DNA of 64,000 nt from Halomicrobium sp. LC1Hm. GTDB lineage: Archaea; Halobacteriota; Halobacteria; Halobacteriales; Haloarculaceae. Below the pieces are notes generated by a model that was not told where the DNA came from, searched no databases, and saw only the letters and a list, made by a program, of their open reading frames with translations. A program made the translations under genes and the position numbers. Positions 41,215 through 48,743 of the stretch are shown one piece after another (position 1 is the first letter of the stretch; every line of letters starts with the position of its first letter). The stretch lies in contig NZ_CP044129.1 of NCBI RefSeq assembly GCF_009617995.1, forward strand, positions 1,488,001 through 1,552,000. Reading direction: 5' to 3'.

Positions 41215-42294
41215 ATGCAGGGTGCCCACTTGGACGCACTGGTGACGACGGCAGCCGACGGCATCGCGTTCGACGGACTCGTCGTGGAACCGGACGACGG
41301 CGGCTACGTCGTCGCGGTCGACGGCGACAGTCACACGGTCGAGACCGACGAGGACCTCCGTCGCGTCGCAACAGAGTACCCTGCGTACGTCTCGAACTGG
41401 CACTTCTGGCACGCGAGCGCCCCACAGAAAGAAGACCGATGGGCGTTCCTCCGGTGGATCGAGGGGGCCGAAGAACGCACGGTGCCAGAACGCTACGACG
41501 CGCTCGCAGACGGGGTGACCGAGACCTGGGGACAACTGCAGATCACGGCCCGTGTCGACGACGGCAGTCGGCGCTACGACATCCGTCACGTCGACGACGC
41601 GGCCACGGACGCGACGCTCGAACGCTACGACGACCCGCTCGACGCGCGAACGCTCGTCAAACACGACGACGACGGCAAGTACCGTCCGCTGAAGACGGCT
41701 CCGACACTGCAGACCGGCTGGCAGTTCGTCGACCTCGATCCGGCCAATCTGGTCCAGACCGTCGAGTTCGTCTACCCCGCGACGGTGGCCAACTGGCACC
41801 GCGAGCGGACGGGCGACCTCGACGTCAACCACTGGCGCGAGACGATGGAGCGCCAGAGCGGGATCTACGGCGTGGTCCAAACCTGGGACCGCGGCGAAGG
41901 GTACGAACACGTCAACTGGGTCGCCGAGGCCTGCTGTGACGACTCGCAGTGTCTGAAGCGTCGGGAGTGGGAGTACGACGACGAGACCGAACTCGACGTC
42001 GACGGCGGTGACGGCGAGTTCCCGTGTCGCGAACCGTGCTCGCTGGTGATTTCTGCCGCGCGCCGCTGGACGAAGCTAGAAGGCGAACAGTCCCAGACCT
42101 ACGAGTTCGAGCTCACCCCGAGCGAGAAAGAACAGGTCGAGCGGATCGTCGAGGCGGTGGCCGACGGCGAGACTGAAGCGATCAGAGAAGCCGACGTGTA
42201 CGACGGAGCCAATCGCTACCGGACGCGGTTCCTGCGGGCGAAGCTGTTCGACGACGAGGGGAACCTCTGTGGCGTCGAAACCGACGCGGAGTGA
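41215..42294 (+). CDS. DR2241-family protein, CbiX partner
   Basis: A 359-residue protein of the DR2241 type. It has a middle aromatic-rich region (VSNWHFWHASAPQKEDRWAFLRWIEG, VANWHRERTGDLDVNHWRETMERQ). A cysteine cluster reads EACCDDSQCLKRREW, followed by PCREPCSLVISAARRW, and could hold a [4Fe-4S] site. It follows cbiX by 72 bases, the arrangement seen in other halophiles, pointing to tetrapyrrole/cobalt chelation accessory function. A reductase or metal-delivery role is inferred from context only. Confidence 0.82.
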   Translation: MQGAHLDALVTTAADGIAFDGLVVEPDDGGYVVAVDGDSHTVETDEDLRRVATEYPAYVSNWHFWHASAPQKEDRWAFLRWIEGAEERTVPERYDALADGVTETWGQLQITARVDDGSRRYDIRHVDDAATDATLERYDDPLDARTLVKHDDDGKYRPLKTAPTLQTGWQFVDLDPANLVQTVEFVYPATVANWHRERTGDLDVNHWRETMERQSGIYGVVQTWDRGEGYEHVNWVAEACCDDSQCLKRREWEYDDETELDVDGGDGEFPCREPCSLVISAARRWTKLEGEQSQTYEFELTPSEKEQVERIVEAVADGETEAIREADVYDGANRYRTRFLRAKLFDDEGNLCGVETDAE

Positions 42295-42297
42295 TCG

Positions 42298-42855
42298 TCA
42301 CCCGCCGACTGCGAGCGCGGTCGCGACGGCGACGGCCGCGAGGACGACGAACGCCCCGAGCCAGGCGGCCGTCCCACCGACCCAGGCTGCGACCGCCAGC
42401 GCCAGCGCGACGGCGACGAGCCCGAGAGCCAGCAGCGGCCACGGAACCGCGTTCACGCCGGTCGTGTCGTCGCGCCCGTCCGACCGGGGCTGGGGCTTGG
42501 ACAGCGACTCGTCGACCTGGACCGGCTCCTCGGTCTCGATGGGCTCGTCGATGTCGACATCGACGTAGCGAGTCTCGGCCCCGTAGCTGGTAGCGATCTT
42601 GAGCTTGCCGAACGTCGAGCCGTGGCTGTGGACGGTGACCCGAACCCGCCGCTCGGACTCGCGCTCGACGTGGTGGTTCGGCGCTTCGATCGAGGCCAGT
42701 TCCGAGAGGGCGTCGTCTAAGTGCAGGTGAACGTGGGTCGGCTCGCCGTGGTTGATCAACAGGATCTCGAAGGAGTCGTCGGTCTCGAAGCGGTCGGCGA
42801 CTTCGAGCGAGTGCAACGACGCCCTGTTGACGTGCACGGGTAACGTATCAGGCAC
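42298..42855 (-). CDS. Membrane-anchored haloarchaeal protein of unknown function
   Basis: A 185-residue protein with a beta-rich N-terminal region (LPVHVNRASLHSLEVADRFETDDSFEILLINHG...) that resembles an immunoglobulin-like fold. A negatively charged linker (about 105-130) and two C-terminal hydrophobic helices (about 133-155 and 159-183) follow. No signal peptide; the anchor is at the C terminus. Family is known in halophiles by domain number only (DUF7524 from memory). It is convergent with the DR2241-like gene (3 bases between stops). Confidence 0.8.
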   Translation of the reverse strand: MPDTLPVHVNRASLHSLEVADRFETDDSFEILLINHGEPTHVHLHLDDALSELASIEAPNHHVERESERRVRVTVHSHGSTFGKLKIATSYGAETRYVDVDIDEPIETEEPVQVDESLSKPQPRSDGRDDTTGVNAVPWPLLALGLVAVALALAVAAWVGGTAAWLGAFVVLAAVAVATALAVGG

Positions 42856-42905
42856 GCCAGAGAGTGGGCGACGCCGGCAGAAAAAGGTTCATGTCGTGAC
42901 AGCCA

Positions 42906-43100
42906 TCAGGCCGGCGCGTCCTCGCGCATGTCCGGCGGGAGGAGATTCGGGATCCCGTCTTCGATCGGGTAGCTCTCGCCACACTCCGTACAGACCAGCG
43001 AGCCGGCGAGCACTTCCTCGTCGTCGCGCTCGTCGACTTCGAGGTCGAGCTCGTGCTTGTCGAGCGGACAGCAGATGATGTCCATCAGATCCTCCTTCAT
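42906..43100 (-). CDS. Trm112-like small zinc protein
   Basis: A 64-residue Trm112/UPF0434-type protein. The cysteines CCPLDKHELDLEV (Cys10-Cys11) and VCTECGESYPIEDGIPNLLPPDM (CxxC) bind one zinc. In archaea Trm112 activates RNA and protein methyltransferases. It is short, as usual. It lies between the membrane-anchored gene and purA, all minus strand; the nearby genes do not name its methyltransferase partner. ATG at 43098-43100. Confidence 0.85.
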   Translation of the reverse strand: MKEDLMDIICCPLDKHELDLEVDERDDEEVLAGSLVCTECGESYPIEDGIPNLLPPDMREDAPA

Positions 43101-43149
43101 ACACCCGTCTCCGGTCGGCGCTGTGAAAAACGTGCCGGGTGTCGACGGT

Positions 43150-44544
43150 CTAGAACGGTCGTTCGCAGACGATCGTCTCCTCGCGGCCGGGACCGACGCC
43201 GACCGCGTAGATCGGAACGTCGAGTTCGTCGCTGACGTACTCCAGGTAGGTCCGGGCCGTCTCCGGGAGCGCGTCGTAGCCCTCGTCGGCGACCGCGGCC
43301 CAGTCCTGCTCGTCCCACCCCTCGAAGCTCCGGTAGTTGACCGCACACTCGCCCCACCGTTCGGTCGTCGGGGGCATCGAGAGCAGTTCGTCGCCGTCGA
43401 GCGTGTAGGAGTGGCCGACCCGGATCTCGTCCAGTCCCGCGAGCGTGTCGACGTGGTTGACGACGATCCCGGTGAACCCGGAGGCCCGCGCGGCGTGGCG
43501 GAGCATGGGCATGTCGAGCCAGCCGACGCGGCGCGCGCGGCCGGTGACGGTGCCGTACTCGCCGCCCTCCTCGCGGATGTAGTGTGCCAGCTCCTCCTCG
43601 CTCTGGGGCTGGATAACGTCGTCCGAGAGATCCGGCGACTCGCTGGGCTCGTAGCCGGGCGTGTGGCCCTCGACGCCGGCCAGCTCCGTCGGGAGCGGGC
43701 CGGTGCCGACGCGTGAGAGGTAGGCCTTCACGATCCCGATGACTTCGCCCTGGCCGACCGTGGTCGGACCCAGGCCGGTCCCGGTACAGGCCCCGCCGGC
43801 CGTCGGGTTCGAGGAAGTGACGTAGGGGTAGATGCCGTGGTCGATGTCGATCGAGGTGCCCTGTGCGCCTTCGAGCATGACGTTCTGGCCGCCGTCGATG
43901 GCGTCGTCGAGGAACGAGCCGACGTTGACGACCATGCCTTCCGCTTCGAGTCGGCGGCCGTACTCGCGGTACTGCTCGAACAACGGCTCGACCTCGAAGG
44001 CCTCGTCGGTCTCGATGCCGAACACGTCCGCTGCGAGGGCACGCTTCTGGGGGACGACGTACTCCAGTCGGGCCCGAAGCGTCTCGGGATCGAGCAGGTC
44101 GCCGACGCGAACGCCGCGCCGGCCCGCCTTGTCCTCGTAGGTCGGCCCGATACCGCGACCGGTCGTCGCCGCTTCGAGATCGCCTTCCTCGCTCTTTGCG
44201 TCTTCTTCGATTCCGTCGAGAACGCGGTGGTAGGGGAAAATGACGTGAGCACGAGCGGCGACGCGAACGTCGGGTTCGATCCCGCGCTCGCGCAGCGCGT
44301 CGAGTTCGTCGAACAGCGTCTCGGGGTTGACGACACACCCGTTCCCGAGAACGCCGATCTTCCCCCGGATGGCTCCGCTCGGAACGAGGGAGAGCTTGTA
44401 CTCCTCGCCGCCGTCGACGACGGTGTGGCCGGCGTTGTCGCCGCCCTGATAGCGGACGACGACGTCCGCCGCGTCGCCGTAGACGTCGACGATCCCGCCC
44501 TTCCCTTCGTCGCCGAGCTGCGAGCCGACGATGGTTACGGTCAT
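43150..44544 (-). CDS. purA: Adenylosuccinate synthetase
   Basis: A 464-residue enzyme that converts IMP plus aspartate to adenylosuccinate with GTP, the first step from IMP to AMP. It has the N-terminal GTP-binding MTVTIVGSQLGDEGKGGIVDVYG, where the Asp and Lys of GDEGKG are catalytic. The IMP contact QGGDNAGHTVV and the C-terminal GxRR-type substrate loop VTGRARRVGW are also visible. A halophile insertion lies in the middle (about residues 285-310). The start at 44544 is the second of two methionine codons; a TTG one codon upstream is unlikely. Confidence 0.97.
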   Translation of the reverse strand: MTVTIVGSQLGDEGKGGIVDVYGDAADVVVRYQGGDNAGHTVVDGGEEYKLSLVPSGAIRGKIGVLGNGCVVNPETLFDELDALRERGIEPDVRVAARAHVIFPYHRVLDGIEEDAKSEEGDLEAATTGRGIGPTYEDKAGRRGVRVGDLLDPETLRARLEYVVPQKRALAADVFGIETDEAFEVEPLFEQYREYGRRLEAEGMVVNVGSFLDDAIDGGQNVMLEGAQGTSIDIDHGIYPYVTSSNPTAGGACTGTGLGPTTVGQGEVIGIVKAYLSRVGTGPLPTELAGVEGHTPGYEPSESPDLSDDVIQPQSEEELAHYIREEGGEYGTVTGRARRVGWLDMPMLRHAARASGFTGIVVNHVDTLAGLDEIRVGHSYTLDGDELLSMPPTTERWGECAVNYRSFEGWDEQDWAAVADEGYDALPETARTYLEYVSDELDVPIYAVGVGPGREETIVCERPF

Positions 44545-44715
44545 CAATCTCGACTTTCAGCCACCGGGGTATACAGATTACGGTACCGCGCGCGACGAGA
44601 CTGTGCGCACGCACCACGACAGCTTTATGCACACATTCGCTGTACGCTAAGATAGCTCGCTGCCAGCGGGGGTAGATCGGCGAAATATACCGGCAAACGG
44701 CCCCCCACGACAGCA

Positions 44716-44726
44716 ACTTTTAAATC
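44716..44726 (+). promoter_or_regulatory. Putative TATA box of the small HTH gene
   Basis: ACTTTTAAATC at 44716-44726 is the strongest TATA-like box in this intergenic region. It stands about 27 bases before the ATG at 44752, predicting a leaderless transcript. Confidence 0.6.
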
Positions 44727-44751
44727 CCGCAAACACAAGTTAACAATTGCC

Positions 44752-45057
44752 ATGATAGACAGGCTTGAGAAGGAAGTAGATATGCTGGAGCGTCATCTGC
44801 AGGTTCTGCGGATGGTCATCGAGAACGAACCGATCGGTATCGTGAAGATGTCCAACGAGACGGGCTACCCGCACCACAAGGTTCGGTACTCGCTGCGCGT
44901 CCTCGAAGAGGAGAACCTCATCGAGCCGTCGAGCCAGGGTGCCATCACGACCGAACAGACCGCCGAGTTCGTCGACGACCTCGACGAGAAAGTCGACGAG
45001 ATCATCGACAAGCTCGAAGGCATGAAGATCGAAGACGCCGCCGAGATCGAAGGCTGA
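44752..45057 (+). CDS. Small winged-helix DNA-binding protein
   Basis: A 101-residue protein with an N-terminal helix (MIDRLEKEVDMLERHLQVLRMVIE), a winged helix (about 30-68: GIVKMSNETGYPHHKVRYSLRVLEEENLIEPS) and a C-terminal acidic coiled helix (DDLDEKVDEIIDKLEGMKIED) for dimerisation. It looks nearly invariant in halophiles as far as I recall, suggesting a general role. Its targets are unknown. It diverges from purA and converges with the large low-complexity gene. Confidence 0.85.
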   Translation: MIDRLEKEVDMLERHLQVLRMVIENEPIGIVKMSNETGYPHHKVRYSLRVLEEENLIEPSSQGAITTEQTAEFVDDLDEKVDEIIDKLEGMKIEDAAEIEG

Positions 45058-45127
45058 CGCTCCAGTCGGGTGGGGATCGGACCGCCACGTTCAGTTCTCC
45101 GGATCGAATCGCCGTTCGATCCGTCAG

Positions 45128-47662
45128 TTACAGTTCCGGGACCGCGAGGTGGAACTCCTGGTTGCGCGCCTCGACCAAACAGAGGTGATAGCCGTCCTTG
45201 CGCGAGAGGTTGACGAAGCTCTTTCGCTTGTCGCGGCTCAGCAATCCGCTGGAAGTCGCCTCCTCGGCCGTTTCGAGCGCAGGCGGTTCGAAGAAGCTCT
45301 CGGTGACGAGGAAGGCACCGGCCAGTGACTCGTTCGAGGAGCCGACCCGTTCGGCCCGCGTGATCAGGTCGGTCATCATGTCGTCGGTCGCCGGATCGCG
45401 GGAGTCGTTGATGTTGGCGACGATCAGCGGATTCCCCATGCGGTCGCGCACGACCACGTCGAACTGCTCCTGGGATCGGTGTTGCTCGCCGTCTTCCGTG
45501 TACTCGACGGCGATCTGTCCGTTGAGTTCCGCCCTGTCGATCTGTGGCAGCGCGTCGAACAGCTCCGACATCGCTTCGGGGTTGCCGGTGTCGCGGATCT
45601 CGTAGAGGAGGTTCCTGACGAGCCAGTCGACGAAGCGGTACTGGATGCTCTCGGGCAGGAACGTCTCGAACTCCGTGTCGCCGACCGCCGCCGTCTCCGC
45701 GTCGAACTGCGTGTGAAACTCCAGTCGGAGGTTGTCGTCGACCGCGGATCGGTCGGCGTTCCCGGAGTGGACGGCCGCGAGCGTCGCGTCGCCCTTCGAG
45801 TTGTAGCGAACGAAGAGATTCGTCTGATCGATGGCCTCTCGCTGGCTCAGCCGCGTCTCCGCGGCCGGCACGTCGTCGTCTTCGACCGACAGCTCTTCGA
45901 CGCGCTGTTCGAGCCGCTCGATCTCCGTGCGAGCCTCTTCGAGTTCGGACTGGAGCTGGTCGCGCTCGGCCTCGGTCTCTTCGAGAGCCTGTTCGAGTTC
46001 TGCGACGCGCTCCGCGTGGGGCTCTGTCGCGTCCGTCGGCTCGGGCTCTGGGTCGTCGGTCGGCTGGGCGGGCTGGCGCTCGGGGGAGTCTGCGGACTGC
46101 TGGTCGGCCCGTCCCGTCGACTGGCGTTCGGGCCCGTCTCTGGACTGGGACTGACGGCGCTCGGTCGCCTCGGCGGAGCGCTCGGGTTCGCGCTTTCGGT
46201 CCGACTCCGGCTCAGCCGTCGCCGACTGCTGGTCGGCCGGTGCGCCGGGATGCCGAGACTGGCTGCGTTCGGGCTCCGGATCGCTCTCGACACCGCCGTT
46301 CACTCCGGTCGGCGGTGCCGAATCCGAGGACTCGTCGGCGGCCGCGGCTGCGCTCGCGGTGCCAGAGTGAGACGGATCGAGCGACGGGATCGAGCGGGTT
46401 TCGAGATCGCCGGCACCCGCGGCCGACGGATCGTTGGGCGCGGGAGCGACGCCAGCACCGCTTTCGGACTGGTCCACCGGTTCGGGCTGCCTGCCCGCCT
46501 CGGGTTCCGCCGAGACGCCGTCGGTCGGCTGGGGATCGACGGACTCGCTGGACGCGCGTGTCGCGTTCTCGCCCGCGGGCCGGTCGGTCGCGGGCTGGTT
46601 CCGGGGCTCCTGTTCGCGCCGCGTCGGCTCCTCGGAGCTGTCGCCGGCCGGCGTCTGGTCGCTCTGGCGTCGGTCGCGGGGACGCTGTTGGCCGTCGGGC
46701 GACTCCGAGGTCGGCGTTCGGTCCGGCGGCGACTGCTCGGGTGCTCGGGACTCGGAGGACGGCGAGGCCGAGTCCGAAGTCGTGTCCGTCTGTTGGTCGG
46801 TCGGCGAAGACGGCTCCGACGTGCGTGGCTCGGTCTGCTCGCGAGCGTCGGCGTCCGCTTCGCGCTGCCGTGTCGTCTCCGTCCCCGTCTTCGCGACGGG
46901 ATCCGATCGGGCGTCCCCGCCGTGTCCCGCCGGCTCCCCACCGTCGTCGCCTGTAGTGGCGTCCGCTGGCGCGGCGTCGCCCGACGCTGCCGGCTCGTCT
47001 GGGGTGTCCGGGTCGGGAGACGTAGTCGACTCCGAGGTAGCTTCGTCCGCTGGCGCGGCGTCGCCCGGCGCTTCGCCGGAGACACCGGCGGTCTCCTCAC
47101 TCGACGCCGGCTCGGGTGTCGTCGGTTCCGGCACGTCGACGATCTCGATGTCGACCGGCCGGACCTCGTAGATCCCGACTTCGTCGTTGGCCTGCTCGAA
47201 GGCCTCGTCTTCGGTCACGAGCTGGTCGCTGTTGCCCACCCAGGCGACGCTCATCGAGCGCCCCTGGTGGTAAATCTGGTAGTAGTCGCCAGAGAGGACG
47301 TTCTCCGAGAGTTCGACGAAGCCGGTGAAGCCGCCACTTGAGAGGGTCTGGTCGACCTCGGCGATTGGCGTGTCCTCCGTGTAGTACTTCGCTCTGACCT
47401 CGTCGGAGCGCTCTTGCATGACTGCCAGCAACGGCAGTCCGTGATGCGGTGCCTTCCGTGCGGTCCCACCGGCGTCCTCGAAGTCCTCGATCGATCCGTC
47501 GAGGATTCCGACGACGTTGCCGTTGAGCATGAACAGCCGAGACGGACCGGCGACGACGACGCCGGAAAACTCCGAGTCGGCCAGCTCGTGGAGCCCCTCG
47601 TACCCACCCGAGAAGGGCACGGTGTCCCACGAGTCGATCTGCTCGACCGTGCGTGTACTCAT
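45128..47662 (-). CDS. Large haloarchaeal protein with N-terminal domain, long disordered linker and coiled coil
   Basis: An 844-residue protein. The N-terminal domain (about 1-170, starting MSTRTVEQIDSWDTVPFSGG) includes SGVVVAGPSRLFMLNGNVVG. A roughly 350-residue linker rich in Ser, Thr, Pro, Glu, Gln and Arg follows, and it is probably disordered. A coiled coil (about 565-610, AELEQALEETEAERDQLQSELEEARTEIERLEQRV by position) comes next. The C-terminal domain (about 620-844) contains FDVVVRDRMGNPLIVANINDSRD, which recalls a nuclease-like fold but lacks an obvious E-x-K. I know such proteins only from halophile annotation lists (DUF7527 from memory). ATG at 47660-47662. Confidence 0.8.
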   Translation of the reverse strand: MSTRTVEQIDSWDTVPFSGGYEGLHELADSEFSGVVVAGPSRLFMLNGNVVGILDGSIEDFEDAGGTARKAPHHGLPLLAVMQERSDEVRAKYYTEDTPIAEVDQTLSSGGFTGFVELSENVLSGDYYQIYHQGRSMSVAWVGNSDQLVTEDEAFEQANDEVGIYEVRPVDIEIVDVPEPTTPEPASSEETAGVSGEAPGDAAPADEATSESTTSPDPDTPDEPAASGDAAPADATTGDDGGEPAGHGGDARSDPVAKTGTETTRQREADADAREQTEPRTSEPSSPTDQQTDTTSDSASPSSESRAPEQSPPDRTPTSESPDGQQRPRDRRQSDQTPAGDSSEEPTRREQEPRNQPATDRPAGENATRASSESVDPQPTDGVSAEPEAGRQPEPVDQSESGAGVAPAPNDPSAAGAGDLETRSIPSLDPSHSGTASAAAAADESSDSAPPTGVNGGVESDPEPERSQSRHPGAPADQQSATAEPESDRKREPERSAEATERRQSQSRDGPERQSTGRADQQSADSPERQPAQPTDDPEPEPTDATEPHAERVAELEQALEETEAERDQLQSELEEARTEIERLEQRVEELSVEDDDVPAAETRLSQREAIDQTNLFVRYNSKGDATLAAVHSGNADRSAVDDNLRLEFHTQFDAETAAVGDTEFETFLPESIQYRFVDWLVRNLLYEIRDTGNPEAMSELFDALPQIDRAELNGQIAVEYTEDGEQHRSQEQFDVVVRDRMGNPLIVANINDSRDPATDDMMTDLITRAERVGSSNESLAGAFLVTESFFEPPALETAEEATSSGLLSRDKRKSFVNLSRKDGYHLCLVEARNQEFHLAVPEL

Positions 47663-47757
47663 TATAACCCACAAGCCGCATGCGGGACAAATACTTTGCG
47701 CCCGGTCTGGCACGACGACTCCGACGGGACTATGTTTCCTCGCCCGCAAGCGCGCGT

Positions 47758-48153
47758 ATGAACGAGGAGCAGGGATTGAGCGATCAGTACGGTCGAGCGA
47801 GCCCGTGGCCGCTGTTCGTCGCTCTGGGACTGGTCGTCTCGGAGGTCGGGGTCTTTCTGGGCCTGTTTACCGTCGCAGTGTTCGGACTGGTGTTGTTCGG
47901 TGGCAGTATCGCCGGCATCCTGACGGAGTCGGGGTACACGTCTCGCCCGTGGCCGACGCTGCTCGGCTTCGGTGGCGTGCTCGCCGTCGCCGGGCTCGGA
48001 CTCGTCGTCTGGCAGGTCCCGCTGGCAGCGGTCACGCTGGAGAACTTCGGACGGGACGGCATCCTCTCGCGCAGCGTCGCTATCGTGGCTGCCGGCGTGA
48101 TCCTCGCGGCGGCCGGGAGCGTCGCCTCGGTCGCCGAGCAGACGACGGTCTGA
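47758..48153 (+). CDS. Four-helix membrane protein near cytochrome oxidase
   Basis: A 131-residue protein with a short soluble N terminus (MNEEQGLSDQYGRASPWP) and four predicted helices (about 18-36, 40-58, 66-87, 100-122). No catalytic residues are visible. Its position two genes upstream of coxA in the same strand suggests an accessory role in the terminal oxidase, as in other halophiles where small hydrophobic proteins flank cox genes. Family name not known to me with certainty (DUF7541 from memory). Confidence 0.8.
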   Translation: MNEEQGLSDQYGRASPWPLFVALGLVVSEVGVFLGLFTVAVFGLVLFGGSIAGILTESGYTSRPWPTLLGFGGVLAVAGLGLVVWQVPLAAVTLENFGRDGILSRSVAIVAAGVILAAAGSVASVAEQTTV

Positions 48154-48202
48154 CCGACGGAAAATCAAAGAGCTATTAGTCGCCGTTCGCTAACGACCAG
48201 GT

Positions 48203-48448
48203 ATGTCACTGCTCGGTTTCGAGAAAGAGACGCTCCTGGATCTGACAGTCAACGCGATCCCGCTGGGGATCCTCCTCTTTTTCATCGCGGCCTTCGCCGT
48301 CGTCCCGGCGTTCGGCGTCGATCCGGTGTTCAGTACGATGCAGTTCGCGCTGATCGGCTCCATGTTCGCGGGGTTGGCGATTCTCTCGTACTACACGGGC
48401 AAAGCGATCGAAGGGGCCGAACAGCAGGCCGAAGAGTCCGCAGAATAG
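48203..48448 (+). CDS. Two-helix membrane protein (DUF6684 type) near cox
   Basis: An 81-residue protein with two hydrophobic helices (about 16-34 and 45-63) joined by FGVDPVFSTMQFALIG, and a short acidic tail. It matches the DUF6684 proteins found beside halophile cytochrome oxidase genes, as I recall. An accessory subunit or assembly factor is inferred. It lies 50 bases after the previous gene and 296 bases before coxA. Confidence 0.8.
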   Translation: MSLLGFEKETLLDLTVNAIPLGILLFFIAAFAVVPAFGVDPVFSTMQFALIGSMFAGLAILSYYTGKAIEGAEQQAEESAE

Positions 48449-48548
48449 CGCCGTCTTTGTTCTCGTCTCGCCGGTCGCGCCACTCCGACAGTAGCGATCG
48501 AAGCGATCGAGATACTTATCGCACTGCCGTCGTGCGAACGGGTGTGCA

Positions 48549-48704
48549 GTGACGTTCGATGGCTACCGTAGCGGCCCGTCTGCGACGACCGACGCCGCCC
48601 AGAACGGCGCATCATCCGGAACAGTGACAGCCGCCGAGACGAGTGCCAACCACGGCGGACTCGTCGGACGACTCCGAATCTGTTCGGTCGCCCTTTCAAG
48701 TTGA
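48549..48704 (+). CDS. Possible 51-residue small protein between the cox-associated genes
   Basis: GTG at 48549 opens 51 codons (VTFDGYRSGPSATTDAAQNG..., ending GLVGRLRICSVALSS). A GATACTTATC box at about 48511-48520 lies 28-38 bases before the start, fitting a leaderless small gene. The composition is only mildly acidic and I recognise no family, so it may be a chance frame in the coxA leader region. The coxA box CTTTCATTATG follows at about 48712. Confidence 0.3.
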   Translation: MTFDGYRSGPSATTDAAQNGASSGTVTAAETSANHGGLVGRLRICSVALSS

Positions 48705-48743
48705 ACCGACCCTTTCATTATGCCCCAAACCTGAGGCACACCC

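Noticed and set aside
45479-47341. 620-codon plus-strand frame opposite the large low-complexity gene
   Set aside because: It mirrors a repetitive Ser/Thr/Pro linker; composition (Arg, Gly, Leu) is not halophile-like and no start with promoter spacing exists.
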